Source: Rhabditophanes sp. KR3021
Lineage: Eukaryota > Nematoda > Chromadorea > Rhabditida > Alloionematidae
Direction of reading: 5' to 3'
NCBI GenBank assembly: GCA_963281155.1
Contig: CAUJLY010000006.1
Location: 6,882,001 to 6,946,000, forward strand
Length of the DNA stretch: 64,000 nucleotides
Shown: positions 1 to 10,585 of the stretch, in pieces
Layout of the letters: each line of letters opens with the position of its first letter
Position numbering within the stretch: the first letter of the stretch is position 1
Notes under the pieces: generated by a model
What the model saw: the letters and a program-made list of their open reading frames with translations, nothing else
What the model was told of the DNA's origin: nothing
Databases searched by the model: none
Translations under genes and position numbers: made by a program

Positions 1-11
1 TTTAAACTAAG

Positions 12-356
12 TTGAAAACACTTGTTCTTAATATGCTTGACAGAAAGAGAAGCGGCGTAAATTTAATATCTTTATCAGACTCTGTCGTGCCAATATTACC
101 ATCAACATTGATCAGTTTGAAAATTAAAAATAAAATTTACGAATTCAATCAATCCTCGAAAACTATTCCTGAAGGATGCTTTAATCTTAAACATTTAAAG
201 TTAGTTCATTGTAAGGCAAGAATATATCAACCATCGGATTTAAACTATCTTATGGTGTTCAACAAGTTACAAATTCTTTTCCTAGATTGTGTAGATCTAA
301 AAAAGTTTGACTATCCAAGTTCTGTCCATGTCGTAGTTCATACCTGTAATTCATAA
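12..356 (+). CDS. 3' terminal exon of a leucine-rich-repeat-like protein (partial)
   Basis: An open frame of about 114 codons ends in TAA at 356. It opens just after a possible splice acceptor (CTAAG at 7-11), so I read it as the last exon of a gene that begins outside the window. The peptide has spaced leucine patterns typical of LRRs, such as LKTLVL, LPSTLISLKI, LKHLKLVHC and LQILFLDC, with irregular spacing as in F-box-associated or FNIP-like repeats. No domain beyond these repeats is visible. LRRs generally act as protein-binding surfaces; no partner can be inferred. The LRR assignment is moderately supported; the exact family is not. Confidence 0.55.
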   Translation: MKTLVLNMLDRKRSGVNLISLSDSVVPILPSTLISLKIKNKIYEFNQSSKTIPEGCFNLKHLKLVHCKARIYQPSDLNYLMVFNKLQILFLDCVDLKKFDYPSSVHVVVHTCNS

Positions 357-1346
357 AAGAATGATGTTGACAGAGATTGTAGAATAAGTTTGATTTGAAA
401 ACCTCGTAATTATTTAACTATACAAAATTACAATGAAAGATTTTATGAAAAACATGATATGAAACTTTACTGTGACAACAATATAAAACTTCTATCACAA
501 ATTAGTTTCGAAATGAATATCTTAGTCAAATTGTATGCGTTCATTACATTAATATGAATGATTGGGATTTATACCTAAAAGCAAAAAATCAACTAGAAGT
601 AGAAAATAAATACTCCCTTAATCAATGAACCTTTTTGAATGTGGAAAGAAAGTATTTTTATAATTAACTTCTATAAACATATATGCCCAAATTTTTATTT
701 TATGTATAAGATACAATTCATTTTAAGTATCAAATTATAAAAAAATTAAAATCAACAAATTTATATTATTTTATAACTTCTTATATTTTCATTTATACTA
801 TAAAAAAATCTGTCGGTAACACGATACTGATGAGAATCTCATTAAACAGTATCGAATCATTCTAAAAATTGTATAATTTCAAATCAAAAAGACATTAATT
901 CACATATATCCAGACAATAGTCACTTTAACTATTTAAACTTTCTTTCACTATTGACATTAAAGATTCCTTTTACATCTTTCAAAGGAACGATATTGGTGA
1001 ATGATATGGCTAGCAAAACAATGACAAAAAATGTCAGGTGTAAATACTTACTTTTATATATACTCGGGCTATAGCATCAAAAGTACACCCGTGACAGAAT
1101 AAGTTGGCGAAAATTGACTTCTCGTACTTGATTTTATACATATACTTAAGGTCTCATATTTTAAGACGCAATTTTTGTAATTTATATTATATACCATTGT
1201 TGTTTAATTCAAACAAATCATTTTTCCATTCAAAATATACCCACAAATATTGTACACTTCTAATAAGAAACTGATTTCCTACAGCATTATTTTTCAAGTA
1301 CGATTTCCGTGTAATTTTGTCAGATTTTATTATTTAAATCATTAAA
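357..1346. other. Intergenic, no gene seen
   Basis: About 1 kb of AT-rich sequence between the LRR fragment and the Ly6-like gene. I see no sustained frame, RNA gene or repeat. It should contain the 3' UTR of the first gene and the promoter of the second. Confidence 0.5.
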
Positions 1347-2564
1347 ATGTTTTTCAAAGTTCACATTCTACTAAATTTTTGTTTAATCCTAACATCAGGT
1401 AAATAGTCCCTTTTTTAATGCATTGTTATTAAGTGTATTTCTTTTAGGTTCAAGTAACCTTCGAAATATACGTTGTTATTCATGTACATCACTGGATTCT
1501 GAGCAAGTTTTACGTGACGTACAAGGTAAGTTAAAGTTTGATTAACAAATATTTTTATTTGACAAAACAATTTTAAAAGGTTGCATAATAAGTTAGAGAA
1601 CAAATAGACTTTTGACAAGCATTTATATTAAACAAAACAATTTAAAAAGATCACCCAGTAATTTTGAGATCATAAAGAACTTTGACTAAGAGGTCACCAT
1701 TAAGCAAGCATTGCAAGAGTTAAGAAGGTAGATTTCTGGAATGGTACATCTTGTTCGGGGTCACGTAGCTGTTGGCACATACGGTATTGAATGTGGGCTG
1801 CCAAATGTCGATTAATGAGCGGCTTTCTGCATTGTGAGCAATGCAATTTGGTACATCTTCCTCGTCCTCACTCTCCGATTGACTGTCGTTATAGTCTCCA
1901 ACATCTGCGCACTTGTCAATCTTTGTAGGTCTAGTTAGATGAAGATCAACTTCACGTGCGTGAATCATTGCTAACAAATGATTACCGAGCTTCATAACTT
2001 GACTTGGATACAAACCATTAGGAACTTTTAATTAAATTGAACCCATTTCTAAATTCAGTGAACTAGGACATACAACTATAATAATTCGTCCTAAGCTCAA
2101 ACCAGTCAATTCTTGCTAGTGCGTATCAGAGTGTTTCTTGAAATCTTGAAAAACTTCGTGCTAACATAAAAACTAATTGCTTTATTTAAGACTATAATTG
2201 GCAAAAGTGGTTAGAAAATATGAGATATGTCCCAAGAACAGATGGATGCTCCGATCCATTTGCAGCTGACGTAGCATTGAGGTCTGGGGCGCGCAGCCAA
2301 GAATGCGAAGAAGGTATTTGTATGAAAATGGCATTGACGCATAGAAACGGAACATCATTAGTCTGGCGTGGGTGTATTCCTCGTTCTCAAAATCAAATAA
2401 GAACGGATTGCACCAAAATAAGCTCTAGTCAAGGAGCAATGGAATTATGCACGTGTGATTCGCATTTGTGTAACAAATCATCTCAACTATTTCATAACTC
2501 CCTTATACTATTGCTTTCCCTTACTTGTTCTATATATTTACTAAACTTCGCAATAAATTTATAA
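1347..2564 (+). CDS. Ly6/uPAR-like GPI-anchored cysteine-rich protein
   Basis: Three exons, 1347-1398, 1448-1525 and 2191-2564, join in phase to about 167 residues. The N-terminus is a signal peptide (hydrophobic run HILLNFCLILTS). The mature part starts with a Ly6-type RCYSC motif, continues through DYNWQKW and a series of cysteines, and finishes with LCTCDSHLCN, the CxCxxxxCN signature of the three-finger fold. A hydrophobic tail (about the last 20 residues) without a cytosolic extension suggests a GPI-anchor signal. Nematode relatives include ODR-2-like and other Ly6 proteins that modulate receptors or channels; no specific partner can be assigned. The 665 bp second intron holds an antisense zinc-finger relic. 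Start chosen because it gives the signal peptide. Confidence 0.8.
1720..2013 (-). pseudogene. Zinc-finger relic in an intron, antisense to host
   Basis: A minus-strand stretch inside intron 2 of the Ly6-like gene. The first part reads as an acidic segment (SQSESEDEEDV). After a one-base frame change near 1845-1860 the other frame reads LHCSQCRKPLINRHLAAH followed by QYRMCQQL, a Cx2C..H..C finger. The coding sense is therefore split between two frames and there is no clean start, so I call it a degenerate copy. Its finger resembles the relic at 35729-36710 (Cx2CRx3L..L..H..C.QL), suggesting both come from one dispersed family. Whether this is a transposon remnant or a retro-copied gene cannot be decided here. 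Confidence 0.45.
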
Positions 2565-2758
2565 GCAGTTTTGTATCATCGTCATTTAAAATATTGTTAA
2601 TTCGTTTTTATTTATAAAACATTGCCACATATTATGTGGATAAAGTTTGTTTTTATATAAATTGGATGCGATATTTATTTATTTATAGATATATCTCCCC
2701 ACGTCAGCGATATTCTTTTTTGAATCCTTTTTGAGACATATTTTCCAAGAATTGATGA

Positions 2759-5165
2759 TTAGTAATTACGACGGAATGTGGATACTGCAAAGAAAAATAT
2801 GTAAATAAATTAAATTAGGAAAAAAACCTGAATATTTGGTGGTGACTGAATTTGTCTTTTTTTTGGGAAGAATGACGGCATCTCTTATAGCCCTAAAAGC
2901 ACCAATTGTTGTTGTTCCGTCGTTGAAAGGAGCTGGTGTAGGAAAGTCAATTGGCACTACTTCCGTTGTCATTAGAGTTTCAATAAAAGTTTCGGCAGTT
3001 GATGAAGTCAAAGAAGTTGTTTCCAAACTATTTGTTGTTGAGATTGGTACAGTTGTAGTCTCTACATTTCCTTGAATTGTCGAAGATGATGTCAAAAATG
3101 GTGTAGTAGAACGTTTTAAAGGCCGCAATCTATAGGTAGTCGAGTTTCCTGTAGCTGTTGTTTCAAAATTCGACGTTGTTGTCTCATCATTCAAAGTTGT
3201 CGTCTTAACATTCGGAGTTGTAGTTTGAATATTGGAAATTGTTGTTGGCACAGTTGCATTTTCAAAAACTATACCTGAAACAGTTGCTGAAATTATAATT
3301 TCACTGCTTCTACTTGTTTCTGTATTATATTGAGCAACTGGGAAATTCAGAGTCATTGAACGTTGTACCTAGAGAAAGAGTATGATTAACATTGTATAAG
3401 TCTTTGTCAAAGTTTGTTATTAACTTTACCATTTGAAGAATGCCAAGTTGTGAAGCTTCCATATGTTGTAGTTTCTGGTTTTGTTGTTGGAGATGACATC
3501 GCTGGTGTAACAGATAAATCCATTGTTGTGGTTATAACATTATTAATAGTTGTGTCAATAATATTATTACTTGTGGTGGTGATAATGCCCTTATTTGTGG
3601 TCGTTGTTTGCGATGAAGGTGTAGTTGTTGTTTGAGTACCAAACCCTGGGGATGTGCTTTCTAAAGGTGGCATTGATGTTGAACTAATAATTGTGTTGTT
3701 TCCAGACCCACTGCTTGTTGTTGACGCTATATCTTGGGTAGTTGATATGAGGGGATTAAATGTGGTATTATTATTTATTGGTGGTAACATAGTGCTGTTT
3801 TCTGGTTGAATGTTAACGTTATTAATATCCCAATTAGACGTGTTTATCGTTCCTATTGGTAGCTCAATTTGTGAATCGTTGCTTGGTAAAGCAATAGCCC
3901 ACTCAGGCACCTTAGTGCCTTCTCTAGGATAAATCGTAATTGTCATTTTTATGGGCTTCAAAGTAATGGTTATGTTTGGCTGCCCACTTGTAGTTTTAAA
4001 AGTATGGTGTTGTGACGTTAAGGTAACCATGCTTTTCTCGCATCCAAACTTTATAACAGACTGGTTTGAGTTAAGGAAAAAATTTTTATCAGTATCACTA
4101 GCCACAATTTGCAGACCATTTGATGTAATGGTAAATTGCTTTCCGAAGTCGCCACCAATCTGGCTCCCATTTCCTTCAAGTTTTGCACCGTTCATTGTAA
4201 TAATTGCATCATTAGGTTGTTGTATGACTAAGTGGATAGTTCTATTTTTTAAATCATAACTTATTATAGCTGCGTTTCCACCTGCATTCATAATAAACAT
4301 ATCTTTCGAGAGTCTCATATCAAAGTGCGAAAGATCAGTATCGAAATCAAACACATAAGCCATGGAATACATAGTCAAACGGTTATAATTATTGTATAGT
4401 AACACCATCAATTTGTCAAATGAAATTACAATCTAATAAACAAAGTTTAAATATTAGGCAAAGAGTCGACGTCAACTTACATCTGCACCCATAATTGATG
4501 CGAGAATTTCATATAAGTTACTTTCAGATTCAATGTACAGTATTTTTTGATTGTCAATATTTGAATGATTTGCTCTTAGGGATAATGTTTGATCGGCACT
4601 TGTTGGACCGGAGGTTGTAGTAGGGGGTCTAGTAATGATGTGCAGATTAGCTGAGGTTCCATTAATAGCTCTAAAATTTGTCTGTCCGTCATTTACTTTT
4701 AATAGGACACTTTTATCGAAATTTGCTTGAAGCTCAGTTTCCTCAATGGATCCAACAGATTTTATAATTTCTGAAAGATTGGCAAGCGCCGATGAGACAG
4801 AAAGACCCAAATTGGAAACATTCAGTTGAGTAAGTTGATTTTGTAATGAAAGATTAAAACTTTTGCAGTCAGCTGGAAAAGAAAGCGACGATTGACTTGA
4901 AATTGCAATGATACGGTTGCCATTTTCAGTAATCTCAATTTTGCTGTCAACTGAGTCAACATTAATAGTGTCTAGAGCAGTAACGTTTGATAAAGCCGAG
5001 AATACCTAAAGTTTATTTTTAATTTTATATGCGTAAACAAAGAAAACAAACTTTTATTCTATCGTTTGGGATAGCTTGACGACGATATCGTCTATGTCCA
5101 TGAGAATTAGTTATAGTAAATAATATACCTAGTAGTAAGGCAGCCAAGAGCCAACACTTTGTCAT
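2759..5165 (-). CDS. Secreted threonine-rich mucin-like protein
   Basis: Five exons (5052-5165, 4481-5005, 3425-4432, 2828-3368, 2759-2784) give about 737 residues. The start gives a clear signal peptide (WLLAALLLGILFTI), followed shortly by a polybasic stretch RRYRRQA that could be a furin-type propeptide site. The next ~300 residues are globular-looking and rich in N-x-S/T sequons. From about residue 390 the protein becomes very rich in Thr, Ser and Asn, with runs such as TTTTPSSQTTTT and repeated TTTxN units, a mucin-like O-glycosylation domain. Two joints are less sure: the exon 3 donor (AAA|GTTAAT keeps the frame, whereas the better-looking GTAAAG six bases upstream shifts it) and the last intron (donor GTTTTT; without splicing the protein would end in a short hydrophobic tail). 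I do not recognise the family. A surface-coat or cuticle-associated role is inference from composition. Confidence 0.65.
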
Positions 5166-5352
5166 TTTTATTTTGAAATGTTAAAAGCAAGAGTTGTTTT
5201 TGGAATGATACAAATATATTGTCAATGAACTGTTTATTATTATCAAATGGAACACATATGACAAAAATGCTGTAAATGAAAAAGCTTAACGAGAGAGAGT
5301 TGTGATGTGGTGTGTTGCGCCAAAATAGGAAAATATAAATAATGAACTCTAT

Positions 5353-5716
5353 ATGGTAGACTTAGACAAAATGCAGCTTGAATCGTGTGATAAAGTTTAT
5401 GAGATATTAATTATTGCAGGTTTAATATTAGTTGGTTGGTGTGTGTTATATTTTATGTTGAATACATATAGGCAATTTTGTAAAATATATGCTTGACTGG
5501 TCCAAATTATATTGTCTTTTAAGGATGCTGATAAGAAGTGTCTCCATAGCAACGTAGCCTTAAGCTGGCGGGACATATTAACTAAGTAAATCCGAAATTG
5601 CTTTTACTTTTAAAACAGAACATCCACATGGTTGGCAAGAAGGCGAACTACTTGGATTCTTTAATGCTGCTAAGGATTCGGACTTTTTGGGAGTGAGAAG
5701 AGATGCTTCACTTTGA
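5353..5716 (+). CDS. Small membrane-protein locus (two coding blocks, splicing unresolved)
   Basis: Two short plus-strand blocks lie between the mucin-like and flp-33-like genes, both of which are on the other strand. Block one (5353-5496) is a 47-codon frame with one convincing transmembrane helix (EILIIAGLILVGWCVLYFML) followed by a short basic end. Block two (5582-5716) is an open stretch ending GWQEGELLGFFNAAKDSDFL, then GVRRDASL and TGA; its content looks strongly coding. Acceptor-like sequences lie at 5523, 5586 and 5619, but I could not find one donor-acceptor pair that keeps both blocks fully intact. It may be one small single-pass protein of 60-90 residues, or two overlapping transcripts. 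I do not recognise it. Confidence 0.4.
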
Positions 5717-5748
5717 TAATGATAATGGAGTTTAATTAAAATATTGAA

Positions 5749-6111
5749 TCAACGGCCAAACCTGGGGCGTTTAATTGAGTCCATATAGTTAACCAAGATA
5801 TCAACATCGTCCATATCCTCTGCTCTTCCAAATAGGTATCTAGAACAACAAGAATTGTACTTAGATTTATTAATATTTTGATACCTTTTGTTATTAGAAA
5901 CTCTTTTCTTTCCGCTTTCGTTAAGAGTCCTGGGCTGCCTACTGATGACAGTCTGTAATTTCCCCTCAAAAATTACGGGGTAGCTGTAAAAGATAAAGTC
6001 ACAATTATTCAATTTTTATACTTACCGGTAAATAACACTTTGGTTTGAACTTGCGACAAAAGATAAAACAATAATGGTAAGAAGGAGTTTATGAAGTGTA
6101 AAGATTCTCAT
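5749..6111 (-). CDS. flp-33: FLP-33-like FMRFamide-related neuropeptide precursor
   Basis: Three exons (6026-6111, 5885-5983, 5749-5839) splice in phase to a 91-residue preproprotein. It starts with a signal peptide (LLLTIIVLSFVASS) and ends with a single long peptide that follows a Lys-Arg site and finishes PRFGR just before the stop; Gly would donate the C-terminal amide after removal of Arg. The peptide core has EDM near its start, then L..x(4)D.I, then PRF, matching the layout of C. elegans FLP-33, an unusually long RFamide peptide ending in KPRFamide. Here the final residues are IKRPRF, so an internal Lys-Arg sits directly before PRF. The product would be secreted from neurons and act on a GPCR. 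The family assignment rests on recalled similarity and should be checked by alignment. Confidence 0.75.
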
Positions 6112-9100
6112 AATTAGTAATTTGAAAATAACAATGAATTCTGAAACAAAACAAAGTAATATGTTATTAAAATACATGATTCACGAAAGGTTAATTTCAT
6201 AATAGAATATTGGGTGTACTTCCAAAATGAATTGGGTATATACAAAGCATGATTAAGTGCGAAGGTGGTTACCATGAATGACGATTATTAATAACTACAT
6301 GGAATAAGTGAAACATAGAAATATTTAAAAGGAATTCTATTACAGTTCCACTATGAAAGAAACGCCCGAAAATAACAAAATAGTAATAAAAAGTTGACTT
6401 GTAAAAGAACGTCCTCCTTAAAATTCTAAAAATGATTGTATCCTACGCTCTATTCAAATTTAAATTTTTTAATCTGACACTCTTTTTATACTTTATAATA
6501 TACGGAAACACATTTTTTTCAGATCTCCATTATTGTGTTAAAAATTCATACAATCATCCTTTAAAACATATATTTTGTGTGGTATTTGAGAGATATATAA
6601 TTAGTACAAAAAAGATTTCGAAACAAGTAACTCGTTTTTTTCAAAATACCGATTCATCAGTTAGCCAACAGGGCTAGTCTATATGACTACAATTTTAATG
6701 ACTCATCTTTATATCACCCACGATTTTAAGTAATGAAATATATAATTTTACAAATGAGATTAACCAACCTTAATACTCATGTTGTATAAATGGTAGTAGT
6801 CAAATACAATGATAATTAAGAAAAAATCGAATTATTTAAGTTTACTGAAATAGAATAATATAACAATAAAGGGTTCAAAAAAGGCGACTACCTAAAAAGT
6901 AGTTTACAACACTACCTAAATGCCAAAGGCGTGATGAAGTTCCTTTAGTTAGCTTTCAGTATGATAATAGGTCGGTGAAAAGTGTATTTACTATAGAGAT
7001 TTTATATAAAACAACATAATAAAATTCATCATTTTTATTTGATGAGTGCAAAAGTCGAAAAGTTTATCTCAACAAATCACTTATATTATATTTACTGAAT
7101 ATATCATTAAGGTAATAAAGTATGATGATAATCGGAATGATGCACATGAAATTTAAAATATAGCTTGATTGAATGATAAATCTTAACACTAATCAAACAT
7201 AAAAACAAGTCACTTTAGGTATATAGGAGCAATAATAAAAGAAATTATCAATTTAACGACATATTTGAGAAAAGTTGCTTCTACTTACAATATAAACTAG
7301 CCTAAAACTTTAGTTTAATTAATATAAACCGGCTTAAATTTGAATGCAAATTTTCAAAGATATCTCCTTAATAAAGAGCTCATCAACCCCTAAATAATAG
7401 ATTCAAATAAAATATATTATGATACTAAAACTTAATACTAATTTGAATTATATAACGTCAAAAATCAAATTCAAACATTACATATGTTTGCGAATAGTCT
7501 CTTCATGATTTAATACTGTATATATCTTTGGGAATTTATATGTTATATCAAATCATACTGGTTTTTTAGTCAAATACAATTGACTGAACTATTGTGAATT
7601 AATAGCAAATTTTATTAGATTAAAAAGTTTTAAATTTTTGATAATATTTAAATTTAATGAATGTAGTAAATGGCTCGGGTTTATACGCGTCGTCCTTAAA
7701 TGTTAAAAAATAAGCATTAACTGATACAACTCAAGTCTTTTCCAACACCATTGCTTTATTAAAATGAGGTTTGTGTAGATGAAGCGGCTGTATTATCATT
7801 AACTTACTACTGTTGCTTCTATGACATGTTTTGTGTCAAGACGATCAACTTACATTTTGCAAATAATTAAATAAATACCCACATCATTTTCTTTACAACT
7901 TGGTCAAAGTTTTGTGCAAAATAATTTTAGTTTAATATGTATAAATATTTAACTTAAATACATAAATCGTTTCTTTTTTCTTCTTGTTCGGCAAATTAAT
8001 AAGTGATTTGTTTGCGGACAAGATCTTGATGATGTCATCAAACATTTCTGTGATTTTTGTTTATTATTTGATGATTCTATTCTCACAAAGACATCATGAC
8101 TACTCTTTTTTCTTACTAATCAACAAACATCAATAGCCGTTCAGTTATCTCAAAAGTATGTTTTTAAACAAACAAATATTTAACAGACATATCATTTGGT
8201 GCATCTAATTTGGTAAAGAGTAATCTTGGATGTCACGTTTGCTTTTGCGTAGTAGCTATAAATATCAAAATTCCTTAAAGTGTTTCCCTATTTTGATGAC
8301 GATTAGCTGTGACTTCCTTATTAGTAGTTCTTGGCTGATACTAAAGTATATTGTTAGTGGGTTAAGCTAGATGAACAAAACATACTTCATTGTTATATAT
8401 TAATTTTTAAATTGCTACTTCAACTAATTGCTTAATCATTTTGTACTAAAGGGAATCTTTTTAGTATTGTTATGATGGTTTAAAATAAATCAAATTTTAC
8501 ATGCAAGTGGAGGTGGACGGGGGACTTTTAAAATGATAAATATAAAATATAAAGATTGATGTAGGTTTCCTTTAATTCCAAAATATATCAAAGGAATATA
8601 ATTTATTGAAAAGATTATATTTTTTAATGATGTTATGTCTTTTCAATAAATCTCAAAAGTTCAACTAAATAATAAGAATTTGTTTCAAAAACTACATAAT
8701 AGAAACAATATTAAAATAAAGAATGGATATTTCAAGAGATATTAGCATGCAAACACATGATTACAAAAGGAATTAATATAAAAATACACTATAATTATTT
8801 ATTTTTTTAATTACTTGAAAGTCCAATTTGAAAGGTAATAATAATAAGGAAATACAATTTATTGAAACACTAAGGAAGTGTGTGAGTGGAAATTATTTTG
8901 AATTTTTTAAACAAAATTTTAGTTAATTAAACTTTTTGTTCAGCCTCAACACAAATATGATTCAACTAAGACACAGATTGGCGTACATGCATTTAAAATG
9001 CTTAAAATTGATACAAACTTTTTGATTTGTTTCATAATGTCGCACAAAATTGTTACATGAAAACTTAATTGCTTTCAAATTCGTCACCTCCAGAACTATT

Positions 9101-9534
9101 TAATTCAAACGTCTTAAATCAAGCAATTATATTAACAAATATTTCTCAAGCATTCCAGTATAATTAACGTTGTGTGATTATTGATGAATCACCCCAAGTT
9201 ATTAAGTCAAATTGATATGTCATCAAGCTGAAAAATTGATACCAGTTTTAACGTAATCTATCGACAAGATATATCATTGCTAACAAAACATATTTATCAT
9301 CTCCTTATTCATAATAAATTTGGGTACCATAATTTATTTACATTCGTTAAAAGAGTTTTTGTTTTGCAATCAGTTAAAAGACACTTTGTTCCATATACAT
9401 TCATTGGTGACATGCTGCCTATATTATGTTTTTATCGTCTGTGTTATCATACGTTTCGTGATTAATCATTTCTTCCGATATTTTTTATATTGAGTTTCTA
9501 TTTATTGTATAATTATTTTTAGTTTCAATTAAAG
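6112..9534. other. Long gene-free stretch
   Basis: About 3.4 kb of AT-rich sequence between the flp-33-like gene and WBP2. Frames such as 6432-6677 are Phe/Ile/Tyr-rich, as expected from random AT-rich DNA, and lack splice or domain support. No RNA gene or repeat was recognised. It presumably holds upstream control sequence for the two flanking genes. Confidence 0.4.
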
Positions 9535-10379
9535 ATGTCTCTTAATACAGCAAACACTCCAGATGGCCGCGGAGTACTCATTTATAATGGTGAAATGTAG
9601 GTTCTAAATATTAATTAATGCCAAAGTATCGTGTTTGACATCTATTTTTAGGATTCTTCTATACTCAAAAGGAGTCAACATTTCATTTCCATCTGAAAAA
9701 TGTGGTCCAATGAAGAAAAGCTGCGAGGGCTTTTTGTATTTAACATCTCACAGAGTAAGTTCGATATTTCAACATATTAAGACAAACATCTATTATTACT
9801 CTGTTTAAGGTTATTTTTATCTCGGGTGGCAACACAGATTTAAAATCGTTTAGCATGCCATTTCATTGCATGAACGATGTAAAATTAGAACAACCGGTTC
9901 TCGGAGCCAATTATTTGAGAGGCCATGCAGTCCCACAACCGGGTGGTAACTTGAGCTGCGATGTTACATGGAAGATTCATTTTAACAAAGGTGGATGCAT
10001 CGATTTCGGAAGAGCTCTCTTAAAAGCCGCTGACATGGCCCACTCATTCAGACCATATGACGCACCTCCTGTTTATCAACCCCCACAATCTGACTTCTAT
10101 GCTCCACCACCAGAGTATTACATGGCTCCTAACGGATATAATGGTTTCCAAGCTCCAACCCATGCTTTCCCAGATCAACCTCCTCAAGGAAGTGTTTTCG
10201 TTTACGATCAACCACCACCGTACTCAGGGATTGGACCAACACCTGAAAATGGTATGACCCGTCGAAATGTCAGAGAATATGCCCCAATCGGTGGAAACCA
10301 TCCTACTCCATCTGCTCCACCAAGCTACGAGGCTTCATACAACGCTCCTCCACTTCCTTCCAAACCACATGTCGAATAA
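9535..10379 (+). CDS. WBP2: WW domain-binding protein 2 (WBP2) homologue
   Basis: Three exons (9535-9596, 9652-9754, 9810-10379) give 244 residues. The N-terminal ~115 residues are a GRAM/PH-like domain: GVLIYNGEMILLYSKGV, CEGFLYLTSHRVIFIS and FSMPFHCMNDVKLEQPVLGA are the hallmark WBP2 segments. The C-terminal half is Pro/Tyr-rich and contains four PPxY motifs (PPVY, PPEY, PPPY, PPSY), the ligands for WW domains of NEDD4-type ligases, YAP and similar proteins; the human protein has fewer. WBP2 proteins act as transcriptional co-activators and adaptors. The start is the first ATG, preceded by a TTTTTAG acceptor-like site 16 bases upstream. Length and order match the family. It converges on the receptor gene with only about 200 bp between stop codons. 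Confidence 0.92.
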
Positions 10380-10585
10380 AACTTTCCCTTGATTAAGAAA
10401 AGATTCTAAGTCGTCAAATACAACTCTCTTCATTCCCTTAATATAATATTTTTATCTTTTTATTCAAAAATATTTTGCTTATACAACTTAAGGTGGATTA
10501 CATGTTATGAAAATAAATGTGTATATTTCTGTACTTCTTAGTTATAATTATGAATGTTATTGAACTCGAAATGTTTGTTGTCTAT

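Noticed and set aside
2836..4259. Plus-strand frames at 2836-3075, 3414-3635 and 3951-4259 (valine-rich)
   Set aside because: They are antisense shadows of the threonine/asparagine-rich mucin-like gene; Val/Leu-rich text is the complement of Thr/Asn codons.
6432..6677. 81-codon plus-strand frame
   Set aside because: Phe/Tyr/Ile-rich composition expected from AT-rich DNA; no splice signals, signal peptide or domain.
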